From Rhodococcus sp. KRD162 (GTDB taxonomy: Bacteria > Actinomycetota > Actinomycetes > Mycobacteriales > Mycobacteriaceae): a stretch of DNA of 64,000 bases. Made by a program: the position numbers and the translations under genes. The notes under the pieces were generated by a model. That model made no database searches. It was given only the letters and a program-made list of their open reading frames with translations, and was not told the origin of the DNA. The stretch lies in NCBI RefSeq assembly GCF_017168335.1, contig NZ_JABFAU010000013.1, positions 602,172 through 666,171 of the forward strand, given 5' to 3'. How positions within the stretch are numbered: position 1 is the first letter of the stretch; every line of letters starts with the position of its first letter. Positions 44,470 to 55,296 of this stretch are shown one piece after another.

Positions 44470-44671
44470 CGCTCGGCGTGGGCTGGGAGCGAGTAGAGCC
44501 TGCGGGGAGCCGCGGCGATGTTCGTTTCGTCGACTTTCGTACTCGTCCACCCGTATGTCGTCCACACGAGCGGCTTCACCCTATGATGCTGCGAGGCAGC
44601 CATGTCTGCCGCGCCGCAGTATTCGAGTGTGTGAGATGCCGGTCCGATCGCGAAGGAGGAGGTGAATCGTC

Positions 44672-45136
44672 GTGCAGGGATTGATTCTGCAGCTGACCAG
44701 GGCAGGTTTTCTGCTTCTGTTGTGGTTCTTCGTCTGGGCCGTCCTTCGCACCCTCCGCAGCGACATCTACGCCGCTGCAGGCATGCGCGTGCCCGCTCGC
44801 TACTCCGGTGGCTCGAAGGTTCTCCCGTCGTTCAACAAGCAGAAGGTGGCCAAGTACCTCGTGGTGACCCAGGGCGGTCTCGCCGGAACGCGCATATCGC
44901 TGGGCACCCAACCCGTCTTGATCGGGCGCGCAGACGACTCGACTCTCGTTCTGACAGATGACTATTCGTCGACACGACATGCTCGTCTGTCGCCGCGCGG
45001 CGGCGACTGGTACGTCGAGGACCTCGGTTCGACCAATGGCACCTACCTCGACCGAGCGAAGGTGACCACCGCTGTTCGCGTCCCGCTGGGAACCCCTGTC
45101 CGTGTCGGCAAGACCGTGATCGAGTTGCGCCCGTGA
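44672..45136 (+). CDS. fhaB: FHA-domain protein FhaB (FipA)
   Basis: This 154-aa protein has an N-terminal TM helix (ILQLTRAGFLLLLWFFVWAVLRTL), a basic linker and an FHA domain (about 80-150) with LIGRADDS, SSTRHARLSPRG and DLGSTNGTYLDRAKV. It links kinase signalling to division and elongation in mycobacteria. GAAGGAGGAGG lies upstream of the GTG start. The 3' end overlaps pstP by 4 bp (GTGA). A TATGAT at 44582 in the 200-bp gap after fhaA could be its promoter, but the gene may also be read from fhaA. Confidence 0.95.
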   Translation: MQGLILQLTRAGFLLLLWFFVWAVLRTLRSDIYAAAGMRVPARYSGGSKVLPSFNKQKVAKYLVVTQGGLAGTRISLGTQPVLIGRADDSTLVLTDDYSSTRHARLSPRGGDWYVEDLGSTNGTYLDRAKVTTAVRVPLGTPVRVGKTVIELRP

Positions 45137-46575
45137 CCCTCGTCCTACGCTATGCCGCCCGCAGTGACCGCGGTCTCGTTCGATCGAACAACGAGGACTC
45201 CGTGTATGCCGGGGCTCGGCTACTGGCCCTGGCCGACGGCATGGGCGGGCACGCTGCCGGTGAAGTGGCGTCGCAGTTGATGATCGCCGCCCTGGCTCAC
45301 CTCGACGACGACGAACCCGGTGACGACTTGCTGGGCAAGCTCGAAGCAGCCACCCGTGAGGGCAACGCCTCCATCGCGGATCAGGTCGAGGACGAACCCG
45401 AGCTCGACGGTATGGGCACGACGCTCACCGCAATCTTGTTCGCGGGCAAACGAATCGGACTGGTCCACATCGGCGACTCACGCGCGTACATGCTGCGCGA
45501 CGGATCGCTCACCCAGATCACCCGCGACGACACCTTCGTTCAGTCACTCGTCGACGAGGGCCGCATCACCGCCGAGCAGGCACACACCCATCCGCAGCGT
45601 TCGCTGATCATGCGGGCCCTCACCGGCAACGAGATCGAGCCGACGCTCACCGTTCGGGAAGTACGGGCAGGTGATCGTTACCTGCTGTGCTCCGACGGCC
45701 TCTCGGACGTCGTCAGCGACGAGACCATCGAGAACACCATGAACGAGGGCGAAACCGGTCCCTGCGCCGATCGACTCATCGAACTCGCCCTGCGTAGCGG
45801 CGGGCCGGACAACGTGACGGTCGTCGTCGCCGACGTCATCGACCTCGATTACGGACAGAGCCACCCGATCCTCGGCGGCGCTGCCAGCACCGAGGACGAG
45901 GAGGACGCACCTCCGCCCAACACCGCAGCAGGACGGGCCGCCGCGATGCGGCCACCACGGTCGACGCCCAAACGAGTCACCGCCCCGGTGGTCGCGCCCG
46001 AGAAGAAGTCACACAAACTGCGCTGGAGTTTGATCGCCCTGACCCTGGTTGTGTTGGCGGGAATCGGTGTGTTCGTGGCCAATTCGATCATCAAGGGCAA
46101 CTACTACGTCGGCGCCGACAACGGTAAGGTCACCGTGCTGCGCGGTCTACCCGGCTCGGTCCTGGGATACTCGTTGCAGAGTGTGGAACTGACCGGCTGC
46201 CTCGCAGACGACGGCACCGTCACACTCAGCGGCCCCGATGCAGTTCCCGCAGACTGCAATCCGTTCGAGATCGACGACCTCCTGCCTGCGGCGCGCGAGC
46301 AGGTCACCACCGGACTGCCCTCGGGATCCCTCGAGGATGCGCGCGGACAGATCGAGCGCTTGGCGTCCGGAGATCTGCTGCAGGTCTGCGAGACCGAGCC
46401 GGTCGTCACCACCACCGTCGAACCGACCCCGACGACGATCATCCCGCCGCCCGGAGTGCCTCTGCCCCAGGCCGAACAGGAGCCGGTACCGGACCTCGCA
46501 CCGACCACCACCGCGGTGCCGACCCCGACGGTTCCCCAGATTCCCGGCCAGAACTGCAGGACCGGTACTCAATGA
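45133..46575 (+). CDS. pstP: Ser/Thr protein phosphatase PstP (PP2C type)
   Basis: This 480-aa protein has an N-terminal PP2C domain (residues 1-240) with metal-binding motifs RSNNEDSV, LADGMGGHAAGEVAS, GTTLTAILF, IGDSRAYML, LCSDGLSDVVSD and SGGPDNVTVVVADV. A TM helix follows (SLIALTLVVLAGIGVFVANSII, about 302-325), then an exported domain ending in a Pro/Thr-rich tail. It dephosphorylates PknA/PknB and their substrates (for example Wag31, CwlM in mycobacteria). It overlaps fhaB by 4 bp and rodA by 4 bp, so it is translationally coupled. Confidence 0.96.
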   Translation: MTLVLRYAARSDRGLVRSNNEDSVYAGARLLALADGMGGHAAGEVASQLMIAALAHLDDDEPGDDLLGKLEAATREGNASIADQVEDEPELDGMGTTLTAILFAGKRIGLVHIGDSRAYMLRDGSLTQITRDDTFVQSLVDEGRITAEQAHTHPQRSLIMRALTGNEIEPTLTVREVRAGDRYLLCSDGLSDVVSDETIENTMNEGETGPCADRLIELALRSGGPDNVTVVVADVIDLDYGQSHPILGGAASTEDEEDAPPPNTAAGRAAAMRPPRSTPKRVTAPVVAPEKKSHKLRWSLIALTLVVLAGIGVFVANSIIKGNYYVGADNGKVTVLRGLPGSVLGYSLQSVELTGCLADDGTVTLSGPDAVPADCNPFEIDDLLPAAREQVTTGLPSGSLEDARGQIERLASGDLLQVCETEPVVTTTVEPTPTTIIPPPGVPLPQAEQEPVPDLAPTTTAVPTPTVPQIPGQNCRTGTQ

Positions 46576-48029
46576 GCTCCACTGCTTCTACGGGAGGGTC
46601 CTTTCCGAGTCCGCCCGGAGGATTCGCTCCCGCACCGGTCCAATCGAATCGGCGCGGCGTCGAACTACTTCTGCTCGGTGCCGCGGTCCTGATCACGACG
46701 ATCTCGCTGGTGTTGGTCGAGGCGAGCCAGGAACAAACCATCACCTGGGACCTCGCCAAGTACGCCGTCGCGTATCTCGCGCTGATGACGGTGGCGCACC
46801 TGGCAGTACGACGCTTCGCGCCCTACGCCGATCCGCTGCTGCTGCCGATCGTCGCGCTGCTCAACGGACTGGGCCTGGTGCTCATTCACCGCCTCGATCT
46901 GGCCGACCAACAGCAGGCGCTGTATCTCGGCAACCCGATTCCGTCACCCGATGCCACCCAGCAGGTGCTCTGGACGACGCTCGCGATCGCCGGTTTCGTG
47001 GCACTGCTGGTGCTGCTGCGCGATTATCGGACGCTGGCACGTTACGGCTACACCCTCGGCCTCGCCGGCCTGGTGCTGCTGGCCATCCCGGCGATGCTGC
47101 CCTCGGCGTTCTCGGAGGTCAACGGCTCGAAGATCTGGATTCGGTTGCCCGGATTCAGTTTGCAGCCCGGTGAGTTCGCCAAGATTCTGCTGTTGATCTT
47201 CTTCGCGTCACTGCTGGTATCCAAGCGCGAACTGTTCACCACGGCGGGCAAGCACTGGCTCGGGATGGACTTCCCTCGTGCCCGCGATCTCGGACCCGTC
47301 ATCGTCGTCTGGCTCGTCTCTGTTGCGGTGTTGGTGTTCGAGAAGGACCTCGGTACGTCGCTGCTGATCTTCAGCACCGTGCTGGTGATGATCTACATCG
47401 CCACCGAACGCGTGGGCTGGATCATCATCGGTAGCGGGATGTTGCTCGTGGGGTTCTTCTTCGCCTACCAGGCGTTCCGTCACGTTCGCGTGCGCACGTT
47501 GACCTGGCTGGATCCGTTCGCCGACTACAACAACACCGGATATCAGATTTCCCAATCGCTGTTCGGGCTCGCCACCGGCGGCCTCGCCGGCACCGGGCTC
47601 GGTAGCGGCCGACCGTCCCAGGTGCCGTTCCCCAAAACCGACTTCATCATCGCCACCGTCGGGGAAGAGCTCGGCCTCATCGGGCTGGCCGCAGTCCTGA
47701 TCCTGTACCTGCTGTTCATCATTCGAGGCATGCGAACCGCTCTCGCCGTGCGAGACAGCTTCGGTAAGTTGCTGGCGGCCGGCCTGTCGTTCACGGTCGC
47801 CATCCAGCTGTTCGTCGTCGTCGGCGGTGTGACCAAGCTGATTCCACTGACCGGACTGACCACCCCGTACATGTCCTACGGCGGATCCTCGCTGCTGGCG
47901 AACTACCTGTTGGTGGCGTTGCTGATCAAGATCTCCGACGCCGCCCGTGAACCTGCGACACCCAAGAAGAAGCCCGCTGTCGCCACCCCGATCGCCGAGG
48001 CGCCGACCGAAATGGTGAAGCGCGCATGA
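46572..48029 (+). CDS. rodA: RodA, SEDS peptidoglycan polymerase
   Basis: This 485-aa SEDS protein has about ten TM segments and the family motifs FSLQPGEFAKILLLIFFASLLV, VLVFEKDLGTSLL, SQFGLATGG-like SQSLFGLATGGLAGTGLGSGRP, KTDFIIATVGEELGLIG and TGLTTPYMSYGGSSLLANYLLVALLIKISD. It polymerises lipid II for wall elongation with PbpA. It overlaps pstP and pbpA by 4 bp each. Confidence 0.96.
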   Translation: MSSTASTGGSFPSPPGGFAPAPVQSNRRGVELLLLGAAVLITTISLVLVEASQEQTITWDLAKYAVAYLALMTVAHLAVRRFAPYADPLLLPIVALLNGLGLVLIHRLDLADQQQALYLGNPIPSPDATQQVLWTTLAIAGFVALLVLLRDYRTLARYGYTLGLAGLVLLAIPAMLPSAFSEVNGSKIWIRLPGFSLQPGEFAKILLLIFFASLLVSKRELFTTAGKHWLGMDFPRARDLGPVIVVWLVSVAVLVFEKDLGTSLLIFSTVLVMIYIATERVGWIIIGSGMLLVGFFFAYQAFRHVRVRTLTWLDPFADYNNTGYQISQSLFGLATGGLAGTGLGSGRPSQVPFPKTDFIIATVGEELGLIGLAAVLILYLLFIIRGMRTALAVRDSFGKLLAAGLSFTVAIQLFVVVGGVTKLIPLTGLTTPYMSYGGSSLLANYLLVALLIKISDAAREPATPKKKPAVATPIAEAPTEMVKRA

Positions 48030-49510
48030 ACACTCCCCTACGCCGCGTCTCCATCGCCATCATGGTGATGGTGGTCGCCCTGCTCGCCAACGCCACCTAC
48101 GTTCAGGTCATCAAGGCCGACAGTTTGCGTACCGACCCGAGAAACTCACGGGTCCTGCTCGACGAGTACTCCCGCCAACGCGGTCAGATCTCGGCGGGTG
48201 GGCAGGTACTCGCGTCCTCCGTCGCCACCGACGACCGATACAAGTACCTGCGCACCTACCCGCAGAATTCGATCTCGCCATCGAGCCCCGAGGCCAACGC
48301 GCCGGTCACCGGCTACTACTCGATGCTGTACTCGAGCAGCGGACTCGAACGCGCCGAGGACCCGGTCCTCAACGGTTCCGACGACCGTCTCTTCGGCGGA
48401 CGCCTGTTCGACCTCATCTCCGGCCGGGATCCCCGCGGCGGCAACGTGGTCACCACCATCGACCCCGTCGTTCAGCAGGTCGCATACGACCAGCTCACAG
48501 CCAAGGGATACACCGGTTCGGTCGTGGCCCTCGACCCCGCCACCGGCAACATCCTCGCCATGGCCAGCACCCCGAGCTACGACCCCAACCTGCTCGCCAG
48601 CCATGACGGTGTCACCACGACGACAGCGTGGGAGGACCTCAGCAACGACCCCGACAAGCCGATGGTCAACCGCGCCATCTCGCAGACCTACCCGCCCGGA
48701 TCCACCTTCAAGGTGATCACCACCGCGGCCGCTCTCGAGGCGGGCGCAACGCCGGACGATCAGCTGACGGCCGCGTCGAACATCACGCTGCCGGGCACCT
48801 CGACGACGCTCGAGAACTACAACGGTTCGACGTGTGGCAGCGGCCAGACCGCGTCGTTGCGTGAAGCGTTCGCGCGCTCGTGCAACACCGCGTTCGTCGA
48901 ACTCGGCATCGACACCGGGGTGGACAAGATGCGCGACGCCGCCGCCGCGTTCGGTATCGGCGAGGACATCACGATTCCACTTCCGGTGGCCGACAGCACC
49001 ATCGGGCCGATCGACGACGACGCGGCATTGGGCCAGTCCAGCATCGGCCAGCGCGACGTAGCACTGACCCCCCTGCAGGATGCCGTCATCGCCGCAACCG
49101 TCGCCAACGGCGGTGTGCGGATGGCTCCGAACCTGGTGCAGCAGTTGCAGTCTCCTGATCTGTCCGATCTGTCGAACTATCAGCCCAAAGCCATGGGAGC
49201 GGCCATCAGCCCGGAGACCGCTGCAACTCTGACCGATCTGATGATCGGTGCCGAGAACGACACCAGCGGCGAAGGCAAGATCCCCGGCGTGCAGATCGCC
49301 TCGAAAACCGGTACGGCAGAACACGGTTCCGATCCACGCAACACTCCTCCGCATGCCTGGTACATCGCATTCGCACCCGCGAAGGACCCCAAGGTCGCCA
49401 TCGCGGTGATCGTCGAGAACGGTGGCGACCGGGCACTGGCAGCCACCGGTGGATCCGTGGCCGCACCCGTCGGACGCGCCGTCATCGCAGCGGCATTGCA
49501 GGGGAGGTGA
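48026..49510 (+). CDS. pbpA: penicillin-binding protein PbpA (class B transpeptidase)
   Basis: This 494-aa protein has an N-terminal TM anchor (SIAIMVMVVALLANATYVQVI), then an exported transpeptidase domain. Catalytic motifs are SxxK in PGSTFKVIT (Ser near 226), SxN in ARSCNTAFVELG and KTG in ASKTGTAEHG. It cross-links peptidoglycan with RodA. Mycobacterial PbpA is a target of PknB phosphorylation. It overlaps rodA as ATGA, and pknA follows 6 bp later. Length and motifs indicate a functional protein. Confidence 0.96.
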   Translation: MNTPLRRVSIAIMVMVVALLANATYVQVIKADSLRTDPRNSRVLLDEYSRQRGQISAGGQVLASSVATDDRYKYLRTYPQNSISPSSPEANAPVTGYYSMLYSSSGLERAEDPVLNGSDDRLFGGRLFDLISGRDPRGGNVVTTIDPVVQQVAYDQLTAKGYTGSVVALDPATGNILAMASTPSYDPNLLASHDGVTTTTAWEDLSNDPDKPMVNRAISQTYPPGSTFKVITTAAALEAGATPDDQLTAASNITLPGTSTTLENYNGSTCGSGQTASLREAFARSCNTAFVELGIDTGVDKMRDAAAAFGIGEDITIPLPVADSTIGPIDDDAALGQSSIGQRDVALTPLQDAVIAATVANGGVRMAPNLVQQLQSPDLSDLSNYQPKAMGAAISPETAATLTDLMIGAENDTSGEGKIPGVQIASKTGTAEHGSDPRNTPPHAWYIAFAPAKDPKVAIAVIVENGGDRALAATGGSVAAPVGRAVIAAALQGR

Positions 49511-49515
49511 GATAG

Positions 49516-50885
<1,370 letters not shown>

Positions 50886-50889
<4 letters not shown>

Positions 50890-52823
50890 CGACTCCCCGT
50901 ACGCTGTCCTCTCGCTACGAGCTGGGCGAGATACTCGGTTTCGGAGGCATGTCCGAGGTTCACCTGGCACGCGACACTCGGCTCGACCGCGACGTCGCCA
51001 TCAAGGTTCTGCGCGCCGACCTCGCTCGCGACCCCACGTTCTATCTGAGGTTCCGACGCGAAGCCCAGAACGCCGCAGCCTTGAACCACCCCGCCATCGT
51101 CGCCGTGTACGACACCGGGGAAGCAGAGACCGAAGCAGGTCCGCTCCCGTTCATCGTCATGGAATACGTCGACGGTGACACCCTGCGAGACATCGTGCGC
51201 GCAGAGGGACCCATGGCGCCGCGTCGAGCCATGGAGGTCATCGCCGACGTCTGCGCTGCACTCGATTTCAGCCACCGCAACGGCATCGTGCACCGCGACG
51301 TCAAGCCCGCCAACATCATGATCAACCACGCCGGCGCAGTGAAGGTGATGGACTTCGGCATCGCCCGGGCCATCGCCGATTCCTCGTCGCCGATGACCCA
51401 GACTGCGGCCGTCATCGGAACCGCCCAATATCTCTCTCCCGAACAGGCCCGCGGCGAGCAGGTCGACGCCCGATCGGACGTCTACTCACTCGGCTGTGTG
51501 CTGTTCGAGATCCTCACCGGCGAGCCGCCCTTCACCGGTGATTCTCCGGTCGCCGTCGCCTACCAGCACGTACGCGAGGATCCTCAGCTGCCGTCGCTGG
51601 TCAACGACACCGTCCCGCGCGAACTCGATTCGATCATCCTCAAGGCCATGGCCAAGAACCCGGCCAACCGCTATCAGAGCGCAGCCGAGATGCGCACCGA
51701 TCTGGTTCGCGTCCTCGGCGGGCAACGCCCGAGCGCACCGATGGTGATGAACGACGAGGACCGAACCACCATTCTCGGCTCGGTCGACGCCCGGCAAGCC
51801 GACTTCTCCGGCAAGGACAAACCCGCCTCGGTCGGCGAGCCACCCCGGCGATCGCGGCACGGCGAACCCGAGCCGGAACGCAGTCGCCGTGGCCTGAAGA
51901 TCGCGCTCATCTCCATCGCGTCCGTTGTCGTCGTCGCTATCGTCGGCGCATTCCTGTGGTCGCTCGGGCCCGGTGCGGCCCCCAAGACGGTCACCGTGCC
52001 GACCGTCGTCGGACTGGCCGCAGACGAGGCACAGCGGCAGCTCGAGAACTCCGGCCTGCGCGTCACGGTGCAGGAGAAACCCGACGCATCGATCCCGGAA
52101 GGGTCGGCGATCGGCACCAACCCCGCCGCCGGATCACAAACCGAATCGCCCGGTGGAATTCAGCTCGACGTGTCTTCCGGACCCCAACAGGTGCAGGTGC
52201 CGCGCCTGACCGGAAAAACGCAACAGGAAGCATCCGACATCCTCGCCGAGGTAGGGCTCGAGCTCGACCCCACGATCGCCCGCGCCCCCTCGACTCCCGA
52301 GAACCTGGACAAGGTCGTCGAACAGAACCCGTCGTCGGGCGTGAGCATGAACGCCAGCTCGCAGGTTCGCATCACGCTCGGCTCGGGACCCGCTCAGGTA
52401 CGCATGCCCAACGTCGTCGGACAGTCCGTCGACGTGGCGCAGCCGAACGTCGAGGGAGCCGGACTGCGCGTCCAGGTTCAGAGCATCGACTCGATGCAAC
52501 CTGTGGGTCAGGTCGTGTCCACCGACCCCGCAGGTGGCACCAATGTCGCCGAGAACTCCGTCGTCACGCTGCGAATTTCCAACGGCGACAAGATCCCGAT
52601 GCCGGACCTGTCCGGTCTCACCGAAACTCAGGCGCTCTCGGAGTTGGAAGCGGCCGGCTGGACCGGAACCCGGTCGGATCTGTCGACGTCGAGCCAATCG
52701 CAGTTGGACCCACTGATGGTCGGCCGAATCGTCGAACAAGAGCAGCCGGCAGGTTCGGAGATCAGCAAGACCGACACCATCTCCGTGCGTATCGGGGTGT
52801 TGGGGCTACCCAGCGGGCGCTAG
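50886..52823 (+). CDS. pknB: Ser/Thr protein kinase PknB with PASTA repeats
   Basis: This 645-aa protein has kinase domain residues 10-275 ([46 protein letters not shown]). A TM helix ([19 protein letters not shown], about 340) and four exported PASTA repeats follow: [69 protein letters not shown] and [27 protein letters not shown] domains bind muropeptides and lipid II, so this is the wall-sensing kinase of the block. It is convergent with trpG, with a 12-bp-arm hairpin at the junction. Confidence 0.96.
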
Positions 52824-52825
52824 CA

Positions 52826-52864
52826 TCGAAGCTCAGGCGAACGCTTCGGCGACCTGAGCTTCGA
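52826..52864. terminator. candidate bidirectional hairpin between pknB and trpG
   Basis: TCGAAGCTCAGG (52826-52837) and its perfect complement CCTGAGCTTCGA (52853-52864) with a 15-nt loop span the trpG 3' end. The arms code for its last residues. The pknB and trpG stops are 9 bp apart, so a shared stem for both converging transcripts is plausible. No T-run is seen. Confidence 0.5.
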
Positions 52865-53474
52865 GCTTGGCGACGAGACCCGGGTCGACCGGCATGCCGC
52901 ACACGGCGAGCCAATTGGCCAGCATGCGGTGACCGCCTTCGGTGAGGATGGATTCCGGGTGGAACTGCACTCCGTGGATCGGTAGGTCGATGTGCCTCAT
53001 CGCCATCACCAAACCGGATTCGGTGCGACCGATCACCTCGAGCTCGGCCGGAATCGTGTCGGCCCGGACTGTCAGGGAGTGGTACCGCGTCGCGGTGAAG
53101 GGGTCCTGCATCCCCTCGAGAACTCCGACGCCCGAATGCTGCACCGAACTGGTCTTGCCGTGCAGCAACTCCGGGGCCTTCTCGACGGTGGCACCGAAGA
53201 CAGCACCGATGGCCTGGTGGCCGAGGCATACGCCGAGGAGCGGGGTCTTCGCCCTGGCGCAGGCCGAGACCAGGTCCATCGACGCTCCGGCCCGCTGCGG
53301 TGTACCCGGGCCGGGGCTGAGCAGAATCCCGTCGAATCGGGCGGCTACGGCATCGCGGTCGGCGAGTCGCTCGTCGTCGTTGCGCCAGACCTCGACATCG
53401 GCGTTCAGCTGGCCCAGGTACTGGACGAGGTTGAACACGAAGCTGTCGTAGTTGTCGACGACGAGAATGCGCAT
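52833..53474 (-). CDS. trpG: glutamine amidotransferase subunit of aminodeoxychorismate/anthranilate synthase
   Basis: This 213-aa class I glutamine amidotransferase has MRILVVDNYDSFVFNLVQYLGQL, oxyanion SPGPGTPQRAG, nucleophile GVCLGHQAIG and His-Glu in PIHGVQFHPESILTEGG. It supplies ammonia from glutamine to a chorismate-using partner (TrpE or PabB). The gene at this locus is called trpG or pabA in related genomes, and sequence alone does not separate them. It starts at ATG MRILVVDNYD and lies 13 bp after the DUF881 gene on the same strand. It may serve folate and Trp together. Confidence 0.93.
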   Translation of the reverse strand: MRILVVDNYDSFVFNLVQYLGQLNADVEVWRNDDERLADRDAVAARFDGILLSPGPGTPQRAGASMDLVSACARAKTPLLGVCLGHQAIGAVFGATVEKAPELLHGKTSSVQHSGVGVLEGMQDPFTATRYHSLTVRADTIPAELEVIGRTESGLVMAMRHIDLPIHGVQFHPESILTEGGHRMLANWLAVCGMPVDPGLVAKLEAQVAEAFA

Positions 53475-53487
53475 GTCGACAGCGTAC

Positions 53488-54234
53488 TCAGCTCGGCTGC
53501 GCGAACCTCATGCGCACCGATTCGGCATAGGCGGGGACAGAGATGTCCTGGGCGTTCGCGACGTCGTACCGCAGTCCGTAGCGCACCGCGTACTGCTCGT
53601 ACAGGCGCACACCCGGCTCGTTCTTCAGCGCCGCACGCAGTCGGTCCTGGTCACCGATCGCCTTCATCACGTACGGCGGACTGTACGTCCGACCACCGAG
53701 CAACAATGTGTTGCCGATGCAGCGCGGCGCCGACGACGCCACCAGCCGTTGATCCTGCATCGAGATCGCCGACGCCCCGCCCGTCCACAGAGCGTTGAGC
53801 ACGCTCTGCACATCGACCTGATGGACCACCAGATCGTCGGGGGCCGCATCGGAGGCGTACGCACCGTCCGGCCCGCGGGGAGCATCGGCCATCGTGACGG
53901 TCACGCCCACACCCGACGCGGCCTCCCGCCCGGCCGCGTCCGCGAGCGCGTCGATGCGAGCCAACGCGTCGGCGACATCGCTGTCGCCTTCGGCAGTGCG
54001 CTGCTGACTGATATCGACCTGCTGTTCGAGCGAGTCTCTCCTGCGCTGGGCATCCTCACTGCTGCTCTGAGCCGCCTCGACGAGATCGGCGAGTCGAGTG
54101 GTGTCCCCGCCGCGCAACTCGGTGCCGTCCGATGCATGTCTGGTGGTACCGAGCAGCAAGCCGACGACAGCACAGACCGCGACGGCGAGGACCCACCAGC
54201 GGGTCTCGGCGGAACTGGTCGAAGGTCGTCTCAC
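53488..54234 (-). CDS. DUF881 (YlxW-like) protein
   Basis: This 248-aa protein has an N-terminal TM/signal anchor (WWVLAVAVCAVVGLLLGTT), a coiled-coil stretch (LADLVEAAQSSSEDAQRRRDSLEQQVDISQQR) and a DUF881 domain (SGVGVTVTMADAPRG, LNALWTGGASAISMQDQRLV, PYVMKAIGDQDRLRAAL). It is predicted to be anchored with an outside domain. The family is found near division genes and is of unknown biochemical role. At this locus it is conserved between trpG and crgA in mycobacteria. It is divergent from crgA, with a 200-bp gap. Confidence 0.88.
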   Translation of the reverse strand: MRRPSTSSAETRWWVLAVAVCAVVGLLLGTTRHASDGTELRGGDTTRLADLVEAAQSSSEDAQRRRDSLEQQVDISQQRTAEGDSDVADALARIDALADAAGREAASGVGVTVTMADAPRGPDGAYASDAAPDDLVVHQVDVQSVLNALWTGGASAISMQDQRLVASSAPRCIGNTLLLGGRTYSPPYVMKAIGDQDRLRAALKNEPGVRLYEQYAVRYGLRYDVANAQDISVPAYAESVRMRFAQPS

Positions 54235-54434
54235 GGGTGCTCTCGATTTGTCCGGTGGGCCGGTGCTGGGCCCACCTGGGTTAGCGTGTACAGAAACCTG
54301 AGCGGTAAGGCCACGGTCCTTGGGGAGACACTAGCCTGGGGATGCACGATCCCGCCGATTCACAGGTTCCGTCGTCAGTTGTCCACAGGTACGGCCGCAG
54401 GGCCGATGACCGTCACGAACGCGAAGAGGAAGCA

Positions 54435-54698
54435 ATGCCGAAGTCCAAGGTACGGAAGAAGAACGACTACACGATCAACCCGGCGAACCGGACGCCGGTC
54501 AAGGTCAACGCGGGGCCGTCACCGGCCTGGTACGTCGTGCTCATGCTGGGTTTCATGGTGGTCGGGCTGCTGTGGCTGATCGTCTACTACCTCGCTGCCG
54601 ACGACATCGCCTTCATCGGAAACCTCGGTGCCTACAACTTCCTGATCGGCTTCGGCTTCATGGTCGTCGGGCTCGTGATGACCATGCGGTGGCGCTGA
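54435..54698 (+). CDS. crgA: cell division protein CrgA
   Basis: This 87-aa protein has a basic N terminus (MPKSKVRKKNDYTINPANRTPVKVNAGPSPAWYV) and two TM helices (VLMLGFMVVGLLWLIVYYLAA and LIGFGFMVVGLVMTM) with a short DDIAFIGNLG loop. This matches CrgA in length and motif. It recruits FtsZ/FtsI-side divisome proteins and partners CwsA in mycobacteria. AGAGGA precedes ATG. A DnaA-box-like TTGTCCACA is at 54379-54387 in its leader. The frame is complete. Confidence 0.95.
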   Translation: MPKSKVRKKNDYTINPANRTPVKVNAGPSPAWYVVLMLGFMVVGLLWLIVYYLAADDIAFIGNLGAYNFLIGFGFMVVGLVMTMRWR

Positions 54699-54735
54699 GC
54701 GACGGTCGAGTTACATCGATGTCATTCATCCCCAA

Positions 54736-54775
54736 TGTGGATAGACCCTGTGGATAACTTCTCGAACAATCCACA
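54736..54775. promoter_or_regulatory. DnaA-box cluster
   Basis: This carries TGTGGATAA (54749-54757, a perfect complement of the consensus TTATCCACA), TGTGGATAG (54736-54744, one mismatch) and CAATCCACA (54767-54775, two mismatches) within 40 bp. They fall between crgA and the best start of the PH-domain gene. A small DnaA-binding cluster near but outside oriC can titrate DnaA or regulate nearby genes. The function is inferred. Confidence 0.6.
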
Positions 54776-54779
54776 GGGT

Positions 54780-55220
54780 GTGTATCGACAGCAGTGGGCG
54801 ACGCCGGTCGTCGCCATCGGAGCCCTGGTGGTCGGCGGAATCGCGCTCGGAATCGGCGCCGCATTCACCTCTTCCGACGCAGCCGGCGCATTCCTCGTCG
54901 GACTGGCCGCCGTCGGGATGTGGATAATCGCAGCCCTCGCCGCAGTGCAGCGCCCACGCCTGGCCATCACACACGACGGTTCACTGGTGATGAAACGCTT
55001 CACCGGCATCCGCACGTACGCCCGCACGGACATCGTCCGCGCCAAAATAGTGCGATACCCCCGACTCGGCCGACGCGTCCCCATGCTCGAACTCGACCTC
55101 CGCCCGCCCGGAGAGGACGACGATCGGTTGATCATCTTCGGCAGATGGGACCTCGGCACCAACCCTCAGGACGTGTTCGATGCCCTCGAGGCGCATGGTC
55201 TGGTGCCGCGCGACTCCTGA
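54780..55220 (+). CDS. PH-domain (bPH) membrane protein
   Basis: This protein of about 146 aa (GTG start, VYRQQWATPVV) has two TM helices (VVAIGALVVGGIALGIGAAF, AGAFLVGLAAVGMWIIAALAAV) and a bacterial PH-like domain (RPRLAITHDGSLVMKRFTGIRTYARTDIVRAKIVRYPRLGRRVPMLELDL). At this locus in mycobacteria lies the Rv0010c-type gene. An ATG at 54735 would add 15 residues that overlap DnaA boxes, so the GTG is preferred. No catalytic residues are seen. It may act in envelope biology with CrgA. Confidence 0.8.
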   Translation: MYRQQWATPVVAIGALVVGGIALGIGAAFTSSDAAGAFLVGLAAVGMWIIAALAAVQRPRLAITHDGSLVMKRFTGIRTYARTDIVRAKIVRYPRLGRRVPMLELDLRPPGEDDDRLIIFGRWDLGTNPQDVFDALEAHGLVPRDS

Positions 55221-55238
55221 TCGCTCGGGGCCCGTCGG

Positions 55239-55294
55239 TACTCAATGTGACGTTGAGTGGACTTTTTGGGGGTCAATGGCACATCGAGTGGATT
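55239..55294 (+). repeat. 56-bp double-palindrome intergenic element, copy 6
   Basis: This is the most diverged copy (ACTCAATGTGACGTTGAGTGG ... GTCAATGGCACATCGAGTGGA). Centres at 55249 and 55280 are still 31 bp apart. It lies between the convergent PH-domain and rhomboid genes and ends 3 bp before the rhomboid stop. Confidence 0.85.
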
Positions 55295-55296
55295 TG

